From assembly GCF_033100115.1 (NCBI RefSeq), contig NZ_CP136910.1:2418001-2482000 (forward strand): a stretch of DNA of 64,000 bases, given 5' to 3'. The position numbers and the translations under genes are program-made. The notes beneath the pieces are model-generated. The model saw nothing but the letters and a program-made list of their open reading frames with translations. It was not told the DNA's origin and did no database searches. This document shows positions 18,115 through 26,484 of this stretch, piece by piece (within the stretch, counting starts at the first letter, position 1; each line of letters begins with the position of its first letter). Source of the DNA: Anaerocolumna sp. AGMB13020. GTDB taxonomy: Bacteria > Bacillota > Clostridia > Lachnospirales > Lachnospiraceae.

Positions 18115-19167
18115 TTATTTAATAAAGGAACCATCTTTGATCTGTTCGATGTATTCAAGATATTTTGTCTTAATATCATCGGTTACCTTATCACTGAAAG
18201 TTCCGACACTTAAACTGCCGTTTGAAAGGTTGCCATAAATGGTCTTATTTCCGTAGGTACCATTTTTTAAGTCTTCCATACAGAGTTTTAACATAGTTGC
18301 ATTATCAGTAACTACACTTCCAATAACTACTTCAGACTTCTGCGTTGCAAGAATGTCACTGGGCTGTCCGATATCAAATCTGTCAGTGTAGTTCGCAAGT
18401 GCTTCACGGGCACCGGAGTCTACTGCACTGGCATCACCAAACATAACATCTACATCATTCATGCTGACCATGGAATCAGCAATCTCCTTACCCTTTGCAG
18501 AATCGGAGAAAGAACCTGCATAAGCAGAGAATACTTCCACAGCAGGATTAACTGCTTTTGCTCCGGCTTCGTAATTAGCCAACTTGGCTTTTGTTGTATC
18601 AAGTTCCATACCACCAATAAAACCCAGTTTTCCAGTCTTTGTCATAAGTCCTGCAAGTGCTCCTGCCATATAACCGATCTGTTGTGCATCAGGAAGGATG
18701 GAAACGATATTCTCTGTCTCTACTGTTCCGTTTAATAAAGCAAATTTAACATCGGGATAATCCGCCGCAACTTCTTTTACAGCATCTGTATACTGATTAC
18801 CGGGTGCAAAGATTAAATCAATTCCAAGATCGCAGTAGCTTCTGATACTGGAAGTAAAATCTGCTGTTGTAAGGCCGTCTGTATAAAGTGTTTCAAAACC
18901 GCTGTCTTCTGCCGCTGAAACCATTGCGTTATAACAGGCTGCACCCCAGCCGCCATCTGAGATGGATGAATCCAGTATCATGGCTACCTTATAAGTCTTG
19001 TCAGCAGCCGGAGTTGTTTCTGAACCGGAAGTTTCCGTACTTCCTTCAGCAGCTGCTGTAGGGGTTGCAGTATTACTAGAGGTGTTGGTGTTTGCCTTGG
19101 AGCCGCAGCCTGCAAGACTTGCGACCATAGCTACAGTCATGGCGATAGCTAATAATTTTTTTCTCAT
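18115..19167 (-). CDS. BMP-family nucleoside-binding lipoprotein
   Basis: A 350-residue lipoprotein: signal peptide ending in the lipobox S-L-A-G-C (Cys 21), a Ser/Thr/Ala-rich linker to about residue 58, then the BMP/PnrA-type substrate-binding domain, with K-V-A-M-I-L-D and the I-F-A-P-G-N-Q-Y region typical of the family. Members bind purine nucleosides outside the membrane and deliver them to YufOPQ/Nup-type ABC permeases. It is the last gene of the operon, 100 nt after the second permease. AGGAGG precedes the ATG by 7 nt. Confidence 0.92.
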   Translation of the reverse strand: MRKKLLAIAMTVAMVASLAGCGSKANTNTSSNTATPTAAAEGSTETSGSETTPAADKTYKVAMILDSSISDGGWGAACYNAMVSAAEDSGFETLYTDGLTTADFTSSIRSYCDLGIDLIFAPGNQYTDAVKEVAADYPDVKFALLNGTVETENIVSILPDAQQIGYMAGALAGLMTKTGKLGFIGGMELDTTKAKLANYEAGAKAVNPAVEVFSAYAGSFSDSAKGKEIADSMVSMNDVDVMFGDASAVDSGAREALANYTDRFDIGQPSDILATQKSEVVIGSVVTDNATMLKLCMEDLKNGTYGNKTIYGNLSNGSLSVGTFSDKVTDDIKTKYLEYIEQIKDGSFIK

Positions 19168-19267
19168 AATGATTTCCTCCTGGTTTTGTAAAAGTAGGTT
19201 GTAAAAGGTATATAATTCAGGAAGCCTTGGGGATTAACCTCCTGTAATTAACCAAAACGACTGCAAA

Positions 19268-20206
19268 TTAACGCTCTTCTCTGAAATAAGGCTTTCCGTT
19301 AGCCTTCGGGCCAGCTTTCTTGATACCAAAGAAAGCAAGTACAAAGAGGGTACAGATATAAGGAATCATCGCCAGAAGCTGATATGGCGTTTGGGAGCTT
19401 AATACCTGAAGACGCAGCTGAAGGGCATCGGTAAATCCAAAAAGCAGTGCAGCGATTAATACACCGCCTGGCATCCACCTGCCGAAGATAACTGCTGAAA
19501 GGGCAATAAAGCCACGTCCGGATACTACTCCATCAGTATACGTACTGATATAACAGGTGGTCAGATAGGCTCCGCCTACCCCCGCTAAAGCACCGCAGAT
19601 GATACAGGCAAGGTACTTTTGCTTTACTACATTAATACCCAGTGATTCTGCTGCTTTGGGATATTCACCAACAGCTCTGAAGTTAAGTCCTGCCTTGGTC
19701 TTCTGAAAGAAAATATAAGACAGTGGTACCAACAGATAGGCAATGTAAACGATAATTGTATGCTTAAAGAATACCGGACCGATTAAAGGTATCTTGCTTA
19801 AGAATGGTATAGGCATGGGTGTCATTAAGGTCGCCTGAGCCAGGGTCGAGGATATGCCGAAGTAAACCTTATAGATAAAAGAGGCAATTGCCGGAGCAAA
19901 GATATTTATAGCCATACCATAAACAATCTGTTCTGCCCCCAAGGTAATGGTACAAAAAGCGTATACCATATTTATAAGGATTCCTCCTGCTGCTCCAGCT
20001 AATAAACCCAGATAGGGGTTTCCTGTTATGTAGCAGACCATAAAACCAGCCAGGGCACCAAAAGCCATGATACCATCCAGTCCGATATTAACCTGTCCGG
20101 CTCTTTCCGAATAAAGCTCTGCCAGCGCAACGATTAAAATGGGGGTTGCCATACGAACAGTGGACAGGAGCAGCTCCTGTAGAAAGGTCATATTTAAAAA
20201 ATCCAT
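19268..20206 (-). CDS. Nucleoside ABC transporter permease (YufQ/NupQ-like)
   Basis: A 312-residue integral membrane protein with about eight hydrophobic segments and the family motif E-R-A-G-Q-V-N-I-G-L-D-G near residues 28-40, which marks the inner-membrane permeases of BMP-linked nucleoside importers. The C-terminus ends in a short Lys/Arg-rich tail. Start and upstream stop overlap by one base (TAATG), so translation is coupled to the first permease. It forms the heterodimeric channel with that gene product. Confidence 0.93.
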   Translation of the reverse strand: MDFLNMTFLQELLLSTVRMATPILIVALAELYSERAGQVNIGLDGIMAFGALAGFMVCYITGNPYLGLLAGAAGGILINMVYAFCTITLGAEQIVYGMAINIFAPAIASFIYKVYFGISSTLAQATLMTPMPIPFLSKIPLIGPVFFKHTIIVYIAYLLVPLSYIFFQKTKAGLNFRAVGEYPKAAESLGINVVKQKYLACIICGALAGVGGAYLTTCYISTYTDGVVSGRGFIALSAVIFGRWMPGGVLIAALLFGFTDALQLRLQVLSSQTPYQLLAMIPYICTLFVLAFFGIKKAGPKANGKPYFREER

Positions 20207-21270
20207 TATGCTTTACCCTCCTGTGCTTTTTTAGACAGCATGTTGGTAAGTACCTGCCTGATCTTTGGCAGGTTGGTTAAGGCACTGCCGGCTACGGCAA
20301 AGACAATAATCAACGCCTGTATAATATCAATAACAGAGGTAGGCATTCCGCTTCCTGCCTGCATGGTAGTTGCTCCTGTGCGCAATACCGCAAAGAGATA
20401 CGCTACCAGAACTGTCCCGATTGGGTTAAGCTGGCCGATCAAAGCTATCGCTACTCCATCAAAACCATACCCGTCACCAAATCCAGCCATCAGCCTGAAC
20501 TGTGTCCCATGAAGTTCAACACTTCCGCCTAGTCCGGCTATCGCTCCGGAGATAACAAAGGATACCAGCATAAATTTCTTAACGGAATAACCATTATAAC
20601 GGGCTGCTGTCTGATTTAACCCTACCGCTCTAAGCTTAAATCCAGCTGCCGTATGGAACAGAAAATAATATAGGAAAAGTGCTAATACAATGGCAAAGAT
20701 AATTCCTGCATGAAGCCTTGTTCCCTCCATAATCCTTGGAAGCTTAACTGGAACAGCCGCTGTCTGAGGAACACTTCCATCCCTTAAAGGACTGGAGTAG
20801 AGATACCCCATAAACAGGATGGCAATATAATTCAGCATAATGCTTACAATCATTTCATTTAAGCCTCTGGAAATTTTTAAGATACCGGGAATGCAGCCCC
20901 ATAAACCGCCGGCTAAGATACCTGCCAACAGACTGATAATCAGCAAAGGTATACCGGATATTCCAGTCAGTGATGTGGATACCCAGATGCTGGCAACCGC
21001 TCCCATTGCAAACTGCCCTTCTGCACCTAGATTGAATACTCCGCACTTATAGGCAAAGGTTGCCGCAAGCCCCGTAAAGATCAATGGTACAGACTTAACA
21101 ATGGTCTCTCCGAAATTGGCTTTTGTACCAAAAGCTCCTTTTAACAAAAAAGAGAAGGCTTCTCCCGGATTTCCTCCAATTCCAGCAATTAGTATGGCAC
21201 CCGCAAGAAAGGAAATCAGTATAGATACCAGTGGTACCAGTATCTGTATCAGAAGTCGTTTTATTTTCAT
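20206..21270 (-). CDS. Nucleoside ABC transporter permease (YufP/NupP-like)
   Basis: A 354-residue membrane protein with roughly nine to ten hydrophobic segments. It contains Y-K-C-G-V-F-N-L-G-A-E-G-Q near residues 74-86, the counterpart of the motif in the other permease and typical of YufP-like subunits. Its ATG follows the ATPase stop codon without a gap, and its own stop overlaps the next start by one base. The four genes together make a complete nucleoside importer. Confidence 0.93.
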   Translation of the reverse strand: MKIKRLLIQILVPLVSILISFLAGAILIAGIGGNPGEAFSFLLKGAFGTKANFGETIVKSVPLIFTGLAATFAYKCGVFNLGAEGQFAMGAVASIWVSTSLTGISGIPLLIISLLAGILAGGLWGCIPGILKISRGLNEMIVSIMLNYIAILFMGYLYSSPLRDGSVPQTAAVPVKLPRIMEGTRLHAGIIFAIVLALFLYYFLFHTAAGFKLRAVGLNQTAARYNGYSVKKFMLVSFVISGAIAGLGGSVELHGTQFRLMAGFGDGYGFDGVAIALIGQLNPIGTVLVAYLFAVLRTGATTMQAGSGMPTSVIDIIQALIIVFAVAGSALTNLPKIRQVLTNMLSKKAQEGKA

Positions 21271-22803
21271 TTATACTGCCTCCTTCTTCGTAATCTCTTT
21301 TCCGGACATTGCAAGAGATATTTCATTAATAGGCGGATTCTCTCCCGGATAGACACCCGCTATCCTGCCTTCATACATCACTGCTATGCGGTCAGAAAGT
21401 TTTAGCACTTCATCAAAATCAGCACTGATAAGTAGGATTGCACAGCCTTTGTCTCTTGCTGCTATCATCAGATCATGGACATATCTCGTAGCTCCGATAT
21501 CAAGGCCTCTGGTAGGATGTACGGCTATCAAAAGATCCGGCTTTTCTTCCAGTTCTCTGGCAAGCACTACTTTCTGCTGGTTACCACCTGAGAGATTTCG
21601 AATTTCCTGCTCTATGGTTGCGCATCGGATATCATATTTTTCTTTCATTTCATTGGCATATTCAGTAATAGCCTTGCGTTTTAGAAACAAGCCCTTTAAT
21701 ACGGATATCTTCTCTTTGTAGAGGCTTTTCATTATCAGGTTTTCTTTCACGCTCATGTTTCCTACAAGCCCCATTTTATTTCTATCTTCCGGTACATGGG
21801 ACACATTCGCTTTAATAAAGTCTCCCGGTATAAACCGTGCCACTTTCCGTTCATTTACTGCAACACTACCTTCCTGAGGACAGAGTACCCCCGTGACCAA
21901 CTGGGCCAGCTGGGATTGACCGTTACCGTCAACACCTGCAATGCCAAGTATTTCTCCCTTGTTGATATTTAAGGAGATTTCGCAGACACCGTTATGCTTG
22001 GATTCCTTATGATAGCTTACATTATCAAGTTCCAATACCTTCTCAGCCTTTCCTTTGACCTTCTTGTAGACGTTATTCACCAGCTCTTTTCCTATCATGA
22101 GGGTTGCAAGTTCTGTTTCGTTGGTGTTTTCCTTTTTAAGACTCTTAATGGTCTGGCCGGTACGGAGAATGGTTATACGGCTGCTGATTTCAAGTACCTC
22201 TCTCATCTTATGGGATATAAAGATAACGGATTTTTTCTCAGCGGTTAACTTTCTGATAATTTTAAAAAGTCCTTCTACTTCAATATCCGTGAGTGCTGCT
22301 GTTGGCTCATCCAGGATCAGGAGCTCTGCACCTCGGTATAAAGCCTTAAGTATTTCTACACGCTGCTGTGCACCAACAGATATTTCCGTTACCGGCTTAT
22401 CAATCTCGATATCCAATCCGTAACGGTCTGCCAGTTCAAGAATCTCCTTGCGAAGGACTTCTTTCCTGATGAACATTGATTTATCCTTTGTAATCCCAAG
22501 AATAATGTTCTCAAATACCGTAAGGGCTTCCACTAGCATAAAATGCTGATGTACCATTCCAATCCCAAGCTTTACTGCTCTGGAGGGTGTATCAATTTTA
22601 ACTTTGGCACCCTTAAGATATATTTCACCGCCTGTTGGCTGATACAGACCTGTAAGAATATTCATCAGAGTACTTTTTCCAGCTCCGTTCTCACCAAGAA
22701 GTGTATGTACTTCTCCTTCCAGCACCGTAAAGTTTATATCCTTATTGGCATATACCTCTCCGAACTTTTTTGTTATGTTTTCCATCTTGAGATACTCGCT
22801 CAT
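21271..22803 (-). CDS. Nucleoside ABC transporter ATP-binding protein (YufO/NupO-like)
   Basis: A 510-residue protein with two ATPase halves, as usual for sugar/nucleoside importers. First half: Walker A G-E-N-G-A-G-K-S-T near residue 39, signature S-V-G-A-Q-Q-R, Walker B L-L-I-L-D-E-P-T. The second half has a degenerate Walker A (G-V-D-G-N-G-Q-S-Q), signature L-S-G-G-N-Q-Q-K, and H-P-T-R-G-L-D in place of a standard Walker B. In-frame ATGs also occur at 22839 and 22815; I take 22803 because the domain begins there. The start region carries the GAAAGGCATGGTTATTA motif shared with lon. Expression is probably controlled by the structured leader upstream. Confidence 0.93.
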   Translation of the reverse strand: MSEYLKMENITKKFGEVYANKDINFTVLEGEVHTLLGENGAGKSTLMNILTGLYQPTGGEIYLKGAKVKIDTPSRAVKLGIGMVHQHFMLVEALTVFENIILGITKDKSMFIRKEVLRKEILELADRYGLDIEIDKPVTEISVGAQQRVEILKALYRGAELLILDEPTAALTDIEVEGLFKIIRKLTAEKKSVIFISHKMREVLEISSRITILRTGQTIKSLKKENTNETELATLMIGKELVNNVYKKVKGKAEKVLELDNVSYHKESKHNGVCEISLNINKGEILGIAGVDGNGQSQLAQLVTGVLCPQEGSVAVNERKVARFIPGDFIKANVSHVPEDRNKMGLVGNMSVKENLIMKSLYKEKISVLKGLFLKRKAITEYANEMKEKYDIRCATIEQEIRNLSGGNQQKVVLARELEEKPDLLIAVHPTRGLDIGATRYVHDLMIAARDKGCAILLISADFDEVLKLSDRIAVMYEGRIAGVYPGENPPINEISLAMSGKEITKKEAV

Positions 22804-22916
22804 TATAATAACCATGCCTTTCTCATAACCTGCAAACATTAGAATGCCGCAAATATTAATTCACACTAATACCATTCATGGATACCAGATTAACAATAAG
22901 TCAATTACAAAACAAA

Positions 22917-23030
22917 AAGTCTGGCTTGCCAGACTCCAGCACTGACGCGTTGTCACCAGAATGACCAAACCCAAATGCGTCATATGCCTCCACCCAGCAG
23001 GGCTTTATGCAATGGAACATAACTTCCTAA
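22917..23030 (-). ncRNA. Structured leader RNA ending in a terminator, unrecognised class
   Basis: On the minus strand this stretch, ~115 nt before the nucleoside ATPase gene, folds by eye into nested helices. GACGC (22977-22981) pairs with GCGTC (22945-22949), enclosing an inner GTCA/TGAC hairpin. A terminator hairpin AGTCTGGC-AA-GCCAGACT follows (22918-22935) with five T residues. The sequence is much more GC-rich than its surroundings. I do not recognise a purine, ZTP, preQ1, TPP or cobalamin riboswitch in it. The position before a nucleoside importer makes a ligand-responsive attenuator plausible; protein-dependent attenuation is the alternative. Confidence 0.5.
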
Positions 23031-23035
23031 TACAT

Positions 23036-23134
23036 AAAAAAAAGTGCAGATACATCCAGAAGGATTTATCTACACTATTGTATACCTGATTTATTACTAT
23101 TCATTTTGTCTCACTTAAAGTCAGCAGTAATTTG
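23036..23134 (-). ncRNA. Candidate ~95-nt small RNA or first attenuator
   Basis: Transcription from the promoter at 23141-23169 would begin near 23134 and soon meet a hairpin GTAGATAAATCC-TTCT-GGATGTATCTGC (about 23046-23073), followed by eight T residues. That is a complete small transcription unit of about 95 nt. It may be an independent small RNA, or the first of two attenuators in the nucleoside operon leader. No reading frame with a ribosome site was seen in it. Confidence 0.45.
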
Positions 23135-23140
23135 ATAGTT

Positions 23141-23169
23141 ACTATATCATTATTTGATTGAACAGTCAA
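23141..23169 (-). promoter_or_regulatory. Promoter upstream of the nucleoside importer leader
   Basis: On the minus strand TTGACT (23164-23169), 17-bp spacer, TATAGT (23141-23146). It lies about 340 nt before the ATPase start codon, so the transcript has a long untranslated leader. Confidence 0.6.
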
Positions 23170-23257
23170 TACTTTTTTTCACCAAAGAATATTCGAATAT
23201 TTATGCAGAAAACCTTTTAATAATTGATTTTCATTCTCAATTCAATCCACCTGCAAG

Positions 23258-23356
23258 ACTCTTATCTCTTATCTTAACTCTTATCTTAACTCTTATCTCT
23301 TATCTTAAATCTTAAATCTTATCTCTTATCTTATCTCTTTACTTAACGCTTATCTT
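23258..23356. repeat. AT-rich tandem repeat, unit near CTCTTATCTTAA
   Basis: About 100 bp made of imperfect copies of a 12-mer (CTCTTATCTTAA) and shortened or extended forms (CTTATCT, CTTAAAT). It starts just beyond the birA stop codon (23371) and runs towards the promoter at 23141. No coding potential seen. Likely a slippage-prone simple repeat. Confidence 0.7.
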
Positions 23357-23370
23357 CTTGGGTATCAGCC

Positions 23371-24204
23371 TTAAACATACCCATGAAGTCCCCTGACCGA
23401 TACTTCACCGGAGATGATTTCTCTGATTTCTTCTTTACTCTCTACCAAAAGAGCCCCTTGTGCATTAATTCCCAGAGCCGTTCCGGTATATTCCCCGTCT
23501 TTTTCCAGTACCTTTACCTGCTTTCCTCTGTTAACCAGATACTCTTCATATTCCGCTTTCAGCTCAGTTAAATCTCTTCTATTAAGGAACTGCTGGTAAT
23601 ATTCCTCCAAGCAGTTTAATATCCTGCCTATCAATAGATTCCTGTTAATCTTACTGCCTTTTTCCAGAGCAAGTGAAGTTGCACTGTCCCTTAAATCCTC
23701 CGGAAATTCCATTCGGTTGGCATTTATGCCTATTCCAATTACAATATCCGGTGTTCCCTGGGATAAGCCTGCCATTTCCGTCAGGATACCGCAGACTTTT
23801 TTACCATCTATAATAATATCATTGGGCCATTTAATGAAGGAGGAAAGCCCAGTCTGCTGCCTTATGGCACTATTGACTGCAAGAGCTGCAATAATTGTAA
23901 GCATGGGGCAGATTTGTGCCGGCAGCTTCGGCTGCAGAGCAAGGGACATCCATATACCGCCTTCATGAGGTGAACTCCAGTCTCTTCCGAGTCTTCCTCT
24001 TCCTTTGGTCTGCTCCTCTGCCAAAATGAGTGTCCCATGAAGCTTATTCGCTTCTCCCCTATGCTCTGCCAATAACCTCTTGGCTTCCGTATTGGTTGAG
24101 TCTATCTGGTCATGGTAATATATCTTGCTGCCAAATGACTTTCCAGACAATACACCTTTCATCTCCTCTAAGTTCAATTTACCGGTTTCATTCATATATT
24201 TCAT
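23371..24204 (-). CDS. birA: Biotin-protein ligase (BirA without DNA-binding domain)
   Basis: A 277-residue enzyme that activates biotin to biotinyl-AMP and transfers it to the lysine of biotin carrier proteins. Seen: D-S-T-N-T-E-A-K-R near residue 36 (biotin pocket), G-R-G-R-L-G-R-D-W near 68 (adenylate loop), K-W-P-N-D-I near 134 (catalytic Lys), and a C-terminal SH3-like domain (about 225-277). The N-terminal helix-turn-helix of regulatory BirA is absent, so it should be a ligase only, unable to repress biotin genes. I chose ATG 24204, which has AAGGA 7 nt upstream, over an ATG-less-supported start at 24234. Confidence 0.93.
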   Translation of the reverse strand: MKYMNETGKLNLEEMKGVLSGKSFGSKIYYHDQIDSTNTEAKRLLAEHRGEANKLHGTLILAEEQTKGRGRLGRDWSSPHEGGIWMSLALQPKLPAQICPMLTIIAALAVNSAIRQQTGLSSFIKWPNDIIIDGKKVCGILTEMAGLSQGTPDIVIGIGINANRMEFPEDLRDSATSLALEKGSKINRNLLIGRILNCLEEYYQQFLNRRDLTELKAEYEEYLVNRGKQVKVLEKDGEYTGTALGINAQGALLVESKEEIREIISGEVSVRGLHGYV

Positions 24205-24343
24205 TGATTTCCTTTTCTGTTTAAATAATATCATTCCCTGCTTCGGTGTAATCAGGTATATCTGTTAGTATTTTATTGATTTCTCATTTATGGCAATAGC
24301 GCTTTTAAGCCACCTCTGTAAGCCTAAATACTGAACGGTTTCT

Positions 24344-24619
24344 TTATATCATGGCCAAAAAAGAAGCTGCTACAAAATATATGATAACTCCTACCGCAAA
24401 AAAACCGATACTGTTTTTCTTATTGCTACTCTTTAAACGCTTCACTCCGTTTAATATATTTATGGTACCTGCCAAAAAGAGAACAACTGACATAAGCAGG
24501 ATGTTATCCTGATCCATAAAATAGAATACTGCTAAAATGATTATTACGCACCCTATTGCAACATTTATAATATCCAGTGCTAGTTTCTGTTCCTTAATTA
24601 CTGTTATCAGTTTATTCAT
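24344..24619 (-). CDS. Small three-segment membrane protein, function unknown
   Basis: A 91-residue very hydrophobic protein with three predicted membrane segments (about residues 16-34, 39-57 and 70-89) and a short Lys/Ser/Asn-rich loop at about 60-70. It is monocistronic between birA and argF. The ribosome site is weak (GGTAG-like). I recognise no family with certainty. The hydrophobic pattern and intact frame support a real gene. Confidence 0.6.
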   Translation of the reverse strand: MNKLITVIKEQKLALDIINVAIGCVIIILAVFYFMDQDNILLMSVVLFLAGTINILNGVKRLKSSNKKNSIGFFAVGVIIYFVAASFLAMI

Positions 24620-24907
24620 ACTACCGTTCCCATCTGCGTGTTTGGTACGCTTATATAATCAGGGGAAGTGCCAGTGCTCTTAGTTCCTCCCCTGCTGAGA
24701 GATGCCGCTTTCAGGCATCAAATCTATCCTTGCCTTTTAATCATATAGAATCATGGTTCCTGCGTCAAGTATCAATACTGCCTTATTAAAAAAGCCAGAA
24801 TTCATGAATGACCTTAAATCTATTCACAAATCCTGACTATGATAAGTTGAAACTTTATGAAGAATAACTTTTATTCTGAAAGATACTTTCTATTCCGAAA
24901 GATACTT

Positions 24908-25843
24908 TTAATTCCCAAGGGTTGCAACCATTACTGCCTTTATGGTATGCATTCTGTTTTCTGCTTCATCAAATATAACATCTGCATGAGCTTCAAATAT
25001 TTCTTCCGTAACCTCATAACCCTTTACCGCCGGAAGGCAGTGAAGAAAGATTGTTTTCTCAGTACCCACAGCTTTCATAAGACCGGAATTAACCTGATAA
25101 GGCTTTAGCAGCGCAATACGTTCTCCTGCCAGTGCCTCTTCACCCATGGAACACCATACATCAGTATATACGGCATCAGCCCCCTGAACTAAAGCAATAT
25201 TATCAGTGATTGTTATCGTCCCGCCGGAGGTTTTATTGTATTCCTGGCATTCAGCCACAAGTGCTTCATCCGTCCACAAGGGTTCAGGAGACAGCACAGT
25301 AAAGTTAAGTCCCAGTTTGGCACTTCCAATCATGAGACTATTAGCCATATTATTACGTCCGTCACCTACATACACCAGATGAAGCCCTTTTAACGTACCA
25401 AACTGCTCTTTTAAGGTCAGGAAATCTGCCAGGATCTGAGTAGGATGATCCAAGTCGGTTAATCCGTTCCAGACAGGAACACCGCTGTATTTCGCCAACT
25501 TCTCTACGGTCTCCTGCTTAAAGCCTCTAAACTCAATACCATCAAACATACGCCCAAGTACTCTTGCTGTATCTTCAACACTTTCCTTGTGCCCCAGCTG
25601 AATATCATCTTTTCCAAGATATTCAGGATGTCCGCCTTCATCAATACAACCTACAGTAAATGCACATCTGGTTCTGGTGGAAGGTTTTTCAAATATTAAT
25701 GCGATATTCTTCCCCTTAAGACTGTTTCCGGTAATACCTTGCTTTTTCTTTGTCTTTAGGACTTTGGCAAGGTCTATGAGATATTCAATTTCTTCCGGTG
25801 TATAATCTTTTAAGGTTAAAAAACTGCGTCCTTTTAAATTCAT
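24908..25843 (-). CDS. argF: Ornithine carbamoyltransferase
   Basis: A 311-residue enzyme making citrulline from ornithine and carbamoyl phosphate in arginine synthesis. Seen: the carbamoyl-phosphate loop S-T-R-T-R-C near residues 55-60, D-H-P-T-Q near 133, the ornithine-binding D-x-W-x-S-M-G region near 228-234, and H-C-L-P near 270. Length is standard. It stands alone; no other arginine gene is adjacent, so the biosynthetic (argF) reading is preferred to a catabolic one (arcB) but not proven. An Arg-box-like site overlaps its promoter. The ribosome site before the ATG is weak. Confidence 0.95.
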   Translation of the reverse strand: MNLKGRSFLTLKDYTPEEIEYLIDLAKVLKTKKKQGITGNSLKGKNIALIFEKPSTRTRCAFTVGCIDEGGHPEYLGKDDIQLGHKESVEDTARVLGRMFDGIEFRGFKQETVEKLAKYSGVPVWNGLTDLDHPTQILADFLTLKEQFGTLKGLHLVYVGDGRNNMANSLMIGSAKLGLNFTVLSPEPLWTDEALVAECQEYNKTSGGTITITDNIALVQGADAVYTDVWCSMGEEALAGERIALLKPYQVNSGLMKAVGTEKTIFLHCLPAVKGYEVTEEIFEAHADVIFDEAENRMHTIKAVMVATLGN

Positions 25844-25956
25844 TCTCGTCTCTGCTACTTTAACCTTCCTTTACGTATGAAAGATTAAAATCTGTCCTGC
25901 CTTACTCACCTGCATAGCCGGACAATGCATACCTCCTTTTTTTGATTTCAGCTTTA

Positions 25957-26001
25957 ATATGTTTATTTATTCATATTACTTTATTTTTATGCACATGTCA
26001 A
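25957..26001 (-). promoter_or_regulatory. argF promoter with overlapping Arg-box-like operator
   Basis: On the minus strand TTGACA (25996-26001), 17-bp spacer, TAATAT (25973-25978): nearly consensus. The -10 box runs into ATATGAATAAATAAACATAT (25957-25976), close to the ArgR/AhrC box of Firmicutes (ATGAATAAAAATnCAT-like). A repressor bound there would block the promoter. The rest of the 641-bp gap 25844-26484 holds the argF leader and a terminator; a 101-residue plus-strand frame there has no ribosome site and looks spurious. Confidence 0.6.
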
Positions 26002-26366
26002 GATTCATTTCCTTTCTTTGCTCATATTACATCTTGTAAAATCTGCTGAAAATTACAGATTTACCGTTAAAAAGAATATAAACAGATTTTCTATCAGCTC
26101 CCTTTTTTATTGTTTTTCTAATGAACTGTCCTCTTCGACCCTTGAAAATAAAGGAATAATGCTTAATTCTCAGTTAACAGATATAGAAAGAGCTTCCATC
26201 TCTTCCATTAATCTGCATATCAGCCTTAAAACAAACCTGAATTTATTCAATAACTCTTTCTGCTTTTATGAACAGGTATTTACAAAGGTTGCTCTTATAA
26301 TTATTTATTATTTTATTTATTAATAATTTGTATAAGAAGTTTTATTTTATAAGATCTTAATAAATC

Positions 26367-26411
26367 AAAAAAGACAAAGAAGAACAGAATCTAATTCTTC
26401 TTTGTCTTTTT
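26367..26411 (-). terminator. Terminator after the patatin gene
   Basis: A 17-bp perfect inverted repeat (26368-26384 with 26395-26411) built on AAAAAGACAAAGAAGAA, loop 10 nt; A- and T-runs make it usable from both sides. It lies about 75 nt past the patatin stop codon. Confidence 0.85.
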
Positions 26412-26484
26412 GCAGGATTTAAACATTCCCCTGCCAACAATCTCCTTATTCAATTTACAGCAGTTAAGTTAAGATACAATGATT

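Noticed and set aside
22917..23030. Purine (guanine/adenine) riboswitch
   Set aside because: The three-way junction consensus and the conserved loop sequences are absent, although the gene context would have fitted.
26018..26323. 101-residue plus-strand reading frame in the argF-patatin gap
   Set aside because: No ribosome site, composition like translated AT-rich DNA, and it runs against the promoter and terminator signals there.
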